A stretch of 5,884 nucleotides of DNA from Deltaproteobacteria bacterium (lineage in GTDB: Bacteria > Desulfobacterota_E > Deferrimicrobia > Deferrimicrobiales > Deferrimicrobiaceae). The stretch is from positions 1 to 5,884 of the forward strand of contig JAMDBZ010000054.1 in the NCBI GenBank assembly GCA_023488945.1, in the 5' to 3' direction. The notes under the pieces are model-generated. The model was not told the origin of the DNA, ran no database searches, and saw only the letters and a list, made by a program, of their open reading frames with translations. Every line of letters starts with the position of its first letter. Within the stretch, counting starts at the first letter, position 1. This document shows, piece after piece, positions 1-5,108 of this stretch. The translations under genes and the position numbers were made by a program.

Positions 1-115
1 TCACAAGGGTCTTACATGTCAAGCAGAAAATGCGCAACCGCTTCATTTTGTTCGCGATTGGTGGTGAAGTCCTGGGCAACGGGTGGGGTCTTACGCACTT
101 GGCAGGATAAAACCG

Positions 116-193
116 TTGAATATCAACAAGATACTGGCGCAAAAAGGATTATCTCTTAAACTCCTGTCAAAGGCGGGGCGAGGCGGGCGTTGA
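116..193 (+). pseudogene. Possible remnant of an HTH-type regulator N-terminus
   Basis: A TTG start at 116 is preceded by AGGA (102-105) at plausible spacing and opens a 25-codon frame ending in TGA at 191-193. The peptide contains ILAQKGLSLKLLSKAG, which resembles the first helices of XRE/Cro-type helix-turn-helix proteins (LAQKGLS.KELSKA is a common opening). It then breaks off into a G/R-rich tail before any recognition helix. This could be a decayed regulator gene, a short peptide gene, or chance. The resemblance is by eye only, and the entry is tentative. Confidence 0.2.
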
Positions 194-267
194 TGCAGCC
201 GGCGAACGTAGGCTGATTCAGGATTTCATGGAGAGACACTGCGGGAACGGCCATTCGCGAACCTTCG

Positions 268-289
268 GGGACAAATACGCTCGTGTCCC
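268..289. terminator. Hairpin downstream of the minus-strand genes
   Basis: GGGACA (268-273) and TGTCCC (284-289) form a 6-bp inverted repeat with a 10-base loop. The stem can be lengthened by CCTT/AAGG outside a small bulge. It lies 18 bases past the stop side of the minus-strand gene ending at 308, where a terminator is expected. No T-run follows on the minus strand, so intrinsic termination is doubtful. It could instead stabilise a transcript 3' end. Confidence 0.25.
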
Positions 290-307
290 AAGGGCAGTAG
301 GCGTCCG

Positions 308-688
308 TCACCCCACCTTCTCGATGAAGACCTTGGCCTCTCGTAGGGCTTCCTTGACCAGCGGGACGCTGTAAATCAATCCCCGGTAGTAACCCGCAAT
401 GTGCAGCAAGTCGTACAGGGACTCGAATTCCCGGAGCAGCTTCCCGTTGCGGGCGATCCGATGTTTCCGTAGCGCCGTCCGATATCCTTCCACTGAGCGA
501 GGGAGATCCTTTTTCGTGAGCCCTTTTCCGAGAAGGCTCTCGTTGATCGCCTCCAGGACGGCCAGGTAGGCCGTCCCGAGGGCTTCCCGGACGGGCTTGA
601 CATCCGTATAGATGTCGTCTTCGATGGGAGCCCCCTTCAGAATCTCTCGGGCGTTCTGAAGATATCGTGAAGATTCGCGGGCCATCAT
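308..688 (-). CDS. DUF5618-like small helical protein
   Basis: The 126-aa product is predicted to be almost all helical and carries a C-terminal block with LLHIAGYYRG followed by VPLVKEALREAKVFIEK. From memory this matches the uncharacterised DUF5618 family, small proteins of Bacteroidetes and deltaproteobacterial genomes. HEPN-like helical folds look similar, but I see no clear HEPN RxxxxH catalytic motif. The protein has no signal peptide or membrane segment. Two consecutive ATGs are possible starts (688 and 685). The first overlaps the stop of the upstream gene as ATGA, while the second sits at better distance from the AAGGA ribosome site. The overlap implies co-transcription with the zinc-ribbon gene upstream. 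Function is unknown. A helical partner or toxin-antitoxin-like role would be speculation. Confidence 0.7.
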   Translation of the reverse strand: MMARESSRYLQNAREILKGAPIEDDIYTDVKPVREALGTAYLAVLEAINESLLGKGLTKKDLPRSVEGYRTALRKHRIARNGKLLREFESLYDLLHIAGYYRGLIYSVPLVKEALREAKVFIEKVG

Positions 689-1314
689 TTTTCCTTTCGG
701 GTACGAATTCGCTTCCCGCTCAGACGAGCCGCAGGGTTTTCTCTTTGTTCTTTCACCCAGGCTGATATCCTTTTCCTCTCGCGTGCCTCTGCATCGGGGA
801 ATGTCGTTTCCCCCTTCTCCCTCTCCGAACGGCGTGGGTCCTCTCGTTCGTTCGCAATCTTATAGCACCGATGAACATCGACGGGTCTTCCCCTCGGCTT
901 CCCGGTGCGCTCCCAAGCTTCTTTGAGCCATCCCAAAGAACTGTGGAAATCGGGGGTTGGTACTCTGGAGCGCACTTCCTCGGGGAAACGGCTGACATAA
1001 TCAGCTTTGACCTTTGAAAGGAGTTTTCTATCGTTCCGCCATGCGCGTTTGATGTGATTACTCACCTTCTCCCAGTCAACCCGAATTACCCTCTGTCCGC
1101 AACTTGGGCATACATCCACTTTCCGAACGCAAAAGGAGCGGCATCCCTCGCATTGGCCCCCTTCCGGGAAGTTGTCGAGACGCATCTCCAGCAACAAGCG
1201 AAGCCATTCGCCGCCAGAAATCGAATCCAACCTGAGCCGGTGGTGAAACATTTTCTTCTCACAAATCGACTCGTTATCGGGGTGATTTATCCACACTTCC
1301 GGAGTGTCTGTCAT
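685..1314 (-). CDS. Zinc-ribbon-like protein of unknown function
   Basis: From the ATG at 1314 the product is 209 aa. Residues 55-72 hold a cysteine cluster (C55, C58, C62, C69, C72; CEGC and CPSC knuckles), typical of a structural zinc ribbon. The N-terminal part contains GGEWLRLLLEMRLDNFPEGG. The C-terminal 60-70 residues are very rich in Arg, Lys and Glu, with a basic end (KRIRTRKEK), suggesting nucleic-acid contact. The frame stays open upstream to 1530, but that part overlaps the divergent HTH gene and is dominated by Ser/Pro/Arg, so I take 1314. No Shine-Dalgarno precedes this ATG. A TATACT -10-like box ends seven bases upstream, so the mRNA may be leaderless. The gene overlaps the next minus-strand gene by 4 bases. 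I do not recognise the family. Confidence 0.65.
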   Translation of the reverse strand: MTDTPEVWINHPDNESICEKKMFHHRLRLDSISGGEWLRLLLEMRLDNFPEGGQCEGCRSFCVRKVDVCPSCGQRVIRVDWEKVSNHIKRAWRNDRKLLSKVKADYVSRFPEEVRSRVPTPDFHSSLGWLKEAWERTGKPRGRPVDVHRCYKIANEREDPRRSEREKGETTFPDAEARERKRISAWVKEQRENPAARLSGKRIRTRKEK

Positions 1315-1320
1315 AGTTTT

Positions 1321-1328
1321 TAGTATAG
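1321..1328. promoter_or_regulatory. Shared divergent -10-like element
   Basis: The sequence TAGTATAG lies in the 18-base gap between two divergent genes. Read on the minus strand it gives TATACT (1327-1322), seven bases from the ATG at 1314. Read on the plus strand it gives TAGTAT (1321-1326), six bases from the ATG at 1333. Neither start has a Shine-Dalgarno, so both transcripts could begin at or next to their ATG. No good -35 hexamer is visible on either side, so an activator or a non-housekeeping sigma factor may be needed. The two promoters would exclude each other sterically. This is inferred from sequence only. Confidence 0.4.
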
Positions 1329-1332
1329 CCGC

Positions 1333-1548
1333 ATGGGGAAAAAGTTCACGGGCTTTCTGACAATTCCGGAAGCGGCCCGGCGCCTCCGGGTCGATGTGCG
1401 AACCATTTACCGATGGCTTACGGTGGGCAAATTGGCCGGCGTCCGTTGGCGAGGACGGTGGAGGATCCCCCCGTCCGCGGTGTGCATTTTCGGAGCTGAG
1501 CGCCGAAAGCGGCGGCGAGGTCTGGCTCACGGGGAGGGGCGGTCATGA
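1333..1548 (+). CDS. Excisionase/MerR-like helix-turn-helix protein
   Basis: This 71-aa protein has the standard HTH_17 pattern. FLTIPEAARRLRVDVRTIYRWL (about residues 8-29) forms the two helices, GKLAGVRWRGRWRIP (32-46) gives the wing, and a short Arg-rich tail follows. Such proteins bind DNA and act as excisionases/recombination directionality factors or as small regulators in plasmids, phages and integrative elements. It opens the + strand block, and its stop overlaps the next gene's start (ATGA at 1545-1548). No ribosome site precedes the ATG, and the divergent -10-like element lies directly upstream. It probably binds near its own promoter, but no operator copy could be identified. Confidence 0.8.
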   Translation: MGKKFTGFLTIPEAARRLRVDVRTIYRWLTVGKLAGVRWRGRWRIPPSAVCIFGAERRKRRRGLAHGEGRS

Positions 1549-1772
1549 CTGGGAACGCAGAAAAGGAGCTCGGCGTGAGAGTTCCTCCCCAACTGCTCCG
1601 CCCGACCGAAGCGGCAAAAGCGCTCGGCCTGTACCCTCAAACCCTCGCGAACCTGCGGCACACCGGAAAGGGCCCACGATTCGTGAAACTCGGCGCGGCG
1701 GTCCGCTATTCGACCGAGGCGTTGCAGGATTACGTCGAAAAAAACACCCGCGATCCGAGGCGGGCGCGATGA
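1545..1772 (+). CDS. AlpA/excisionase-family helix-turn-helix protein
   Basis: This 75-aa protein contains LLRPTEAAKALGLYPQTLANLR (about residues 18-39), then the wing GKGPRFVKLGAAVRYSTEALQDYV (41-64). This is the classical AlpA/excisionase-like winged HTH arrangement found in phage and genomic-island regulators. The start is supported by a strong GGGGAGGGG site six bases upstream and by the 4-base overlap with the previous stop. Its own stop overlaps the start of the ATPase gene (ATGA at 1769-1772). Two different small HTH proteins in a row suggest a pair with separate duties, such as transcriptional control and recombination directionality, or a heterodimer. The exact role is inference. Confidence 0.85.
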   Translation: MTGNAEKELGVRVPPQLLRPTEAAKALGLYPQTLANLRHTGKGPRFVKLGAAVRYSTEALQDYVEKNTRDPRRAR

Positions 1773-2986
1773 GCTTTCCGCCTGTTCGCGACGATTGCCT
1801 CGCCGGTCCCGAAGAAGATCCCTTCGCCGACATTGACCTCGATGCCGCTGTTCGCTCTTGGGGGACATCGCCCGCGCGGGCTGGCGGGAACGAGGGGCGA
1901 CGGGGGGAACACCTACCCGCCGACCCACCGACGCGCCGCCCCGTCCTCGTCCGGCTCGCCGACGTGATGCCCGGCGTCGTCAAGTGGCTTTGGAAGCCCT
2001 ACCTTCCGGCCGGAAAGCTCACGCTGCTCGAAGGTGACCCGAAGGTCGGGAAGAGTTGGCTTGCGATGAACCTCGCCGCAATCATCTCCCGCGGTGATCC
2101 GTTCCCTAGCGCGGATGGCGTTCCGCGAGAACGGCGAGATCCGGCCGCCGTTGTCTACCTGTCGGCGGAAGACTCGCTCGACGACACTGTCCGGCCGCGC
2201 CTCGACGCGGCCGGGGCGGACGCGAGCCGCGTCTTCGCGCTTACCGGGATCGAACTATGTGACCCTGCGACGGGCGACAGGCGCGAGGCCGCCGTGACGC
2301 TCGCGGACGTCGACGTGCTCGACAAGGTGCTCACCGAGGTGCGCCCGGCGTTGGTCGTCGTCGATCCCCTTCAGGCTTTTTTCGGCGCCGGCATCGACTT
2401 CCATCGCGCCAACGAGGTTCGACCCGTCCTCGCCGGGCTCGGGCGGCTTGCCGAACGGCACGGTTGCGCGATCCTCGCCATCCGCCACCTGACAAAGGGC
2501 AACGCGGACCGCGCTCTCTACCGGGGCCTCGGAAGCATAGACTTTGCCGCCGCCGCGCGCTCAATCCTGCTCGCGGGCAAGGACCCCGAGGCCCCCGAGC
2601 GGCGCGTCCTTGTCCACCTCGCCTGTAGCAATGCCCCCGAAGGGCCGTCGCTTGGTTACGAGCTGCGCGAGGGGCTTTTCGTGTGGACCGGGACCTCCCC
2701 CCTCGGCGCCGGGGACCTCCTTGCGCCCGACCGAAACTCGGAGGAGGAGCAGAAGCGGGGCGCCGTGGAGGAGGCTGTAGAATTCCTCCGTCAGGTACTT
2801 GCCGACGGGCCGGTGGACTCCAAGGAAGTCGACCATCAACGGAAAGTCGCGGGCGTGGCTTGGGCCACAATCCGTCGTGCGAAGGATCAACTCGGGGTGC
2901 GGAGCCGTCGACTCGGATTCGGGCCAGGGGCAACCTGGACATGGGCGTTGCCCGACTCCGCGCAGCCCGGGGCAGCGGGAGCATAG
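1769..2986 (+). CDS. RepA-like AAA family ATPase (RecA-fold, helicase type)
   Basis: The 405-aa product has an N-terminal linker of about 60 residues and then a RecA-fold ATPase domain. The Walker A is GDPKVGKS (89-96). YLSAEDS (130-136) is the usual second acidic segment. The Walker B is ALVVVDP (194-200), followed by AIRHLTKG (237-244) as the sensor region. This order matches the AAA_25/RepA group, which includes the hexameric RSF1010 RepA helicase and ATPases of phages and integrative elements. Residues about 333-393 look like a winged helix (VDSKEVDHQRKVAGVAWATIRRAKDQLGV is a helix-turn-helix-like run), probably for DNA binding. I chose the ATG at 1769, which overlaps the preceding stop, over the far upstream ATG at 1394, whose extra 125 residues are shadow-like. 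It likely loads at or unwinds a replication site. A nearby palindrome is a candidate. No primase domain is visible. Confidence 0.85.
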   Translation: MSFPPVRDDCLAGPEEDPFADIDLDAAVRSWGTSPARAGGNEGRRGEHLPADPPTRRPVLVRLADVMPGVVKWLWKPYLPAGKLTLLEGDPKVGKSWLAMNLAAIISRGDPFPSADGVPRERRDPAAVVYLSAEDSLDDTVRPRLDAAGADASRVFALTGIELCDPATGDRREAAVTLADVDVLDKVLTEVRPALVVVDPLQAFFGAGIDFHRANEVRPVLAGLGRLAERHGCAILAIRHLTKGNADRALYRGLGSIDFAAAARSILLAGKDPEAPERRVLVHLACSNAPEGPSLGYELREGLFVWTGTSPLGAGDLLAPDRNSEEEQKRGAVEEAVEFLRQVLADGPVDSKEVDHQRKVAGVAWATIRRAKDQLGVRSRRLGFGPGATWTWALPDSAQPGAAGA

Positions 2987-3102
2987 ATGTTCATAGGGGT
3001 TAAAGGCCAAGCGGGTGAGCACCTATGGCGAAGTCCGCGCGAATTCATGTGAATCGGCGCACGGTTGCTCATAGGTGCTCACCCCACGCGTCTTTTAGGG
3101 AT
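2987..3102. other. Intergenic region with CATAGG half-sites
   Basis: This 116-base gap separates the ATPase gene from the zinc-ribbon genes and is the only sizeable break in an otherwise overlapping gene chain. The sequence TCATAGG occurs at 2991-2997 and 3069-3075, and its inverted core CCTATG at 3022-3027. The first copy lies outside the large palindrome. Repeated half-sites around a dyad next to a RepA-like ATPase are what a small replication origin or an autoregulatory operator would look like. No clear sigma-70 promoter was found. TCTTTTA (3091-3097), after the palindrome, is too distant and short for a classical terminator. Confidence 0.5.
3013..3084. repeat. 72-bp concentric imperfect palindrome
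   Basis: The outer arms GGGTGAGCACCTATG (3013-3027) and CATAGGTGCTCACCC (3070-3084) are perfectly complementary over 15 bp. Inside, GCGC (3037-3040) pairs with GCGC (3057-3060), and ATTCA (3043-3047) pairs with TGAAT (3050-3054). All pairs share one centre at 3048.5, so 26 of 36 positions are symmetric. Concentric symmetry over this length is not a plain terminator shape, because the loop would be long or the stem interrupted. It fits a protein-binding dyad, an origin, or a recombinase target. The arms are not read convincingly as protein. An ATG lies at 3025 inside the left arm. Confidence 0.85.
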
Positions 3103-3657
3103 ATGAGCATCAATGAACCTTCACAGATATTCGGGCAGGGGGTCGCCGACCGGGAGTGGAGCCTCTCCGATGCCCGCATCGCGAACCTCGAACGCCGCCT
3201 CGCCTCCCTCGGGGTGGTGATCCCCTCCGGGAGCCGGGAGCGGATGAAGGTGAGGGGGAAGGATGGTCAAGCCGAAGGCGGCCTACATCGCCAGGACGAC
3301 ATTCTCCCTGTTCTGCGAATGCGGGGAGAGGCTGACGCTGACGCCGGGGGGAACGTACCTGTGCCGGGCGGCGGGGTGTCGATGGGAAGGCAAGGAGATG
3401 ACCGCCATCGTCATGCCGGTGGCGGCGATGTACGGGAAGGAGGCGACATGAAGGCACACGGGAAGCGGCGACTCCCGCCCGACAAGCTCGCCGAGCACGT
3501 CTTGGGCGGCGAGGTGGCGCTACGAGGTTTCTACTCGCGGATTCCAGCCCCGGAGAAGATCACCTGCTCGCGATGCGGGGAGGAGCGGAACTCCGTCGGC
3601 CAGACGGACGGCGTGTGTCTCAAATGCCGGTGGGCAACGAAGGCCGAGATGAGGTGA
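3103..3657 (+). CDS. Open frame with coding 5' part, uncertain 3' extent
   Basis: An ATG at 3103 opens a frame that stays open for 184 codons to 3657. Its first 50 or so codons (MSINEPSQIF, then an amphipathic helix DARIANLERRLASLG) have the G/C third-position bias of a real gene. Between about 3263 and 3447 this bias moves to the next frame, where a cysteine-rich small gene lies. The far end then coincides with another cysteine-rich gene (3448-3657). So this is either one long protein, a short gene whose stop was lost, or a gene shifted by one base at the G5 run 3254-3258 so that it fused with the zinc-ribbon frame (about 115 aa). An earlier ATG at 3025 lies within the palindrome and adds weakly coding residues. 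The ribosome site before 3103 is poor (AGGG too close). Confidence 0.35.
   Translation: MSINEPSQIFGQGVADREWSLSDARIANLERRLASLGVVIPSGSRERMKVRGKDGQAEGGLHRQDDILPVLRMRGEADADAGGNVPVPGGGVSMGRQGDDRHRHAGGGDVREGGDMKAHGKRRLPPDKLAEHVLGGEVALRGFYSRIPAPEKITCSRCGEERNSVGQTDGVCLKCRWATKAEMR
3263..3451 (+). CDS. Small zinc-ribbon-like protein (62 aa)
   Basis: The 62-aa product has CEC (C18, C20) and CRAAGC (C34, C39), a four-cysteine pattern of the kind used for one zinc ion, separated by a short beta-hairpin-like stretch (GERLTLTPGGTYL). Codons end in G or C almost throughout, whereas the competing frame loses that bias. GGTGAGG lies about seven bases upstream of the ATG as a ribosome site. The stop overlaps the next gene's ATG (ATGA at 3448-3451), the same linkage seen across this block. 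Tiny zinc ribbons of this sort are common in phages and mobile elements and often contact nucleic acid or a partner protein. The specific role is unknown. Confidence 0.6.
   Translation: MVKPKAAYIARTTFSLFCECGERLTLTPGGTYLCRAAGCRWEGKEMTAIVMPVAAMYGKEAT
3448..3657 (+). CDS. Small zinc-ribbon protein (69 aa)
   Basis: The 69-aa product ends in a clear zinc ribbon: CSRC (C40, C43), 13 residues, then CLKC (C57, C60), ending in a short basic tail (RWATKAEMR). The first half (LPPDKLAEHVLGGEVALRGFYSR) looks helical. The start is well supported by GGAGG four bases before the ATG and by the 4-base overlap with the previous stop. The stop is followed three bases later by the start of the finger/coiled-coil gene. 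The family is not recognised. The two zinc-ribbon genes in a row may be related in role, but the spacing of their cysteines differs. It shares its frame with the longer open frame starting at 3103. Confidence 0.6.
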   Translation: MKAHGKRRLPPDKLAEHVLGGEVALRGFYSRIPAPEKITCSRCGEERNSVGQTDGVCLKCRWATKAEMR

Positions 3658-3660
3658 GCG

Positions 3661-4884
3661 ATGGCCAGGTGTAATTTCTGCGGAACGGAGTTTTCCAACC
3701 GGCAGGCGGTCCGGGCTCACCTGAAGGGCTGCGCAGCCTATCGGGCCCGCGCCTTCCAGAGAGAGCCCATAGACAACGCTCCCCATAAGGCAACGTTGCT
3801 TAAGGGAGAGTCTAAGGCGACCGTCCCCGATCCCGTCCGCCACGTGGAAACTCAAATCCGCGTAGCCGATGGGACCCTCCGGCTCCGGGAGATCGAGGAG
3901 GCACACCGCCGCCTCGACGCCCAGGAGCAGGAGCGCGCGCGGCGGGCGCGCGAGGAACAGGAGGCGGCGGCCCGGAAGGAAACGGCGGCGGCGGAACGTC
4001 GCGCCCGGGAGGTCCGGGAGATCGAGGAGGCCCGCCTCCGGGCCAGGGCGGAAGCCGAGGAGAGGAAGCACAAAGAAGCCGCCGACGCGGCGACGCGCAA
4101 GCGCCGGGCGGAACTCATCCAAAAGGTTCTCGATGACGTGGTGGAACGGTACTTCAGTTGGGAGCACGAGATCCCCCCGTCGGCGAAAACCGCGGCGCTC
4201 CAAGCGGTGCGCAAGGAATTGTCCGCGCTCCCCCTGGAGGAACTTCCCCGGGCGGAAGTGGCGGCCATCGCCCAAGGGGTGCGGGACGGGATCTACCATC
4301 CCCTCTTCGCGGCGCAGGACGCGGAGCGCCGGCGGGGGGAGGAGTGCCGGGAGGAGGAGCACCGCCGGGCGGAGATCCGGCGGGCGCGGATCGAAGCCGG
4401 GACTCGTCACGCCGAGAACCTGTTGCGGGACGCCGAGGGGTTGGACTTCCGGGATCGTTTGTCCGCCTCCGGGAAGGTGAAGGAGGCCCTTCGCCGGGAG
4501 ATCAACGGGACGGAGAGCCCGGCGGATGCCGAGCGCCTCGCGGCGGAACTTGCCGCACCCTTCCTCGCGGACGGGAAGCGGAAGGCGGAGGCGGAGCGGA
4601 AGGAAGAAAGGCGTCGCGCCGAGGAGGAGCATCGCGCCGAGGCGGACCGGACGCGGCGGGAAGAGGAGGCGGAGCGCGAAGAACGGAAAAGGCGGTTGCT
4701 GCGATACGCCGACGAATATACGGGGCGGGCGCTCGACGAGGAGGAGGTCCCCCGGGGGGTTGACCGCTGGCTCCTCTCCGAAACGGTCAAGGAGGGACTC
4801 CGGAAGCGGCTTTCCGGTGACGAGGCCGAGGAAGCCGTCGAGGACTTGGTGGAGGAATTTCTCGGAAAGGAGCTTCGGAAATGA
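3661..4884 (+). CDS. CCHC-finger, coiled-coil protein with three helical repeats
   Basis: The 407-aa product begins with a zinc finger, C4-x2-C7-x12-H20-x3-C24 (CNFCGTEF, RAHLKGC). This is C2H2-like, with the last ligand replaced by Cys. Residues about 75-150, 217-247 and 303-345 are very rich in Arg, Glu and Ala and should form coiled coils or single alpha-helices. Between and after them are three related helical segments (about 147-215, 244-303, 343-404). Each has a LL...A....R.L or similar start and a VKEALR-like core followed by LSG/ING and a helix of the type AE.LA.E.LA. There is no signal peptide or membrane span. The gene starts three bases after the previous stop, with GAGGTGAG just upstream, and its own stop overlaps the next start. 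Likely a DNA-binding scaffold, with no recognised family. Confidence 0.75.
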   Translation: MARCNFCGTEFSNRQAVRAHLKGCAAYRARAFQREPIDNAPHKATLLKGESKATVPDPVRHVETQIRVADGTLRLREIEEAHRRLDAQEQERARRAREEQEAAARKETAAAERRAREVREIEEARLRARAEAEERKHKEAADAATRKRRAELIQKVLDDVVERYFSWEHEIPPSAKTAALQAVRKELSALPLEELPRAEVAAIAQGVRDGIYHPLFAAQDAERRRGEECREEEHRRAEIRRARIEAGTRHAENLLRDAEGLDFRDRLSASGKVKEALRREINGTESPADAERLAAELAAPFLADGKRKAEAERKEERRRAEEEHRAEADRTRREEEAEREERKRRLLRYADEYTGRALDEEEVPRGVDRWLLSETVKEGLRKRLSGDEAEEAVEDLVEEFLGKELRK

Positions 4885-5108
4885 AGCTGGGGGACTTGAT
4901 TGCCCGGTACGAGGTGCTCAATGCGCGCGGCGTCCGGTCCGTCAGCGTCGGGGGAAAGAGCATCGACATCTCGACGCCGCAGGGGCGGATGCTTGCTGCC
5001 CTGCGCGGCAGCTTCTCGCAATTCGAGCAAGAGCTTTTCAGGCAGGACCCGGCACTGCGGTACCTGAAGCCCGCGGCAAGGTATTCCGACACGGGGGTGG
5101 AAAAGTGA
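4881..5108 (+). CDS. Serine-recombinase fragment-like small protein (75 aa)
   Basis: Residues 14-54 (NARGVRSVSVGGKSIDISTP, then GRMLAALRGSFSQFEQELFR) align by eye with residues 92-131 of the full recombinase encoded immediately downstream. They share the GV..VS, TP.GR, G.F..FE..L.R pattern that forms the strand and long dimerisation helix E of serine recombinases. The catalytic Ser/Arg residues, the DRxGR motif and the C-terminal HTH are all absent. The start codon overlaps the stop of the coiled-coil gene (ATGA), and the stop overlaps the recombinase GTG start. GAAAGGAG lies seven bases upstream. It may be a decayed duplicate or a dimerisation-only modulator. Its intact frame, ribosome site and conserved overlaps favour a maintained gene. 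The two genes have clearly diverged in DNA sequence. Confidence 0.65.
   Translation: MKLGDLIARYEVLNARGVRSVSVGGKSIDISTPQGRMLAALRGSFSQFEQELFRQDPALRYLKPAARYSDTGVEK

Larger units (their letters stand above)
1..307. other. Non-coding left flank
   Basis: I see no convincing full gene here. The stretch is less GC-rich than the region after 1333. It holds a 9-base direct repeat GGGTCTTAC (7-15 and 86-94), a small dyad GTTGA-ATA-TCAAC (115-127), a possible TTG-started 25-codon remnant (116-193) and a hairpin (268-289). A minus-strand ATG at 46-44 opens a frame that runs off the left edge for 15 codons (begins MKRLRIFCLTCK). It has no nearby Shine-Dalgarno, so I do not call it. No tRNA-like sequence or T-loop motif was noticed that would mark an integration site. 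Confidence 0.6.

Noticed and set aside
1394..1768. Upstream extension of the ATPase frame to the ATG at 1394
   Set aside because: The 125 extra residues overlap two HTH genes and read as Arg/Ser/Pro-rich shadow. The ATG at 1769 forms a 4-base overlap like the other junctions.
2331..2984. 217-codon minus-strand open frame opposite the ATPase gene
   Set aside because: Arg/Pro-rich composition with no motif. The + strand frame has clear Walker A and B motifs.
2887..3072. Mirrored small frames on both strands across the palindrome (both containing HRCSP)
   Set aside because: The shared peptide follows directly from the perfect inverted repeat being read on opposite strands. It is not evidence of two genes.
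3013..3097. Palindrome plus TCTTTT as an intrinsic terminator of the ATPase operon
   Set aside because: The T-run is short and starts seven bases after the stem. The symmetric structure is 72 bp long with an interrupted interior, which is unlike a compact terminator hairpin. Weak termination cannot be excluded.
3520..4632. 370-codon minus-strand open frame opposite the coiled-coil gene
   Set aside because: It is rich in Leu, Pro, Arg and Phe without any domain pattern, which is what the reverse of Glu/Arg/Ala-rich GC-rich codons gives. The + strand has a zinc finger, repeats, ribosome sites and gene overlaps.
4526..5104. Upstream extension of the recombinase frame
   Set aside because: The extension overlaps the coiled-coil and fragment genes, and the conserved recombinase N-terminus (GIYARVS) begins right after the GTG at 5105.
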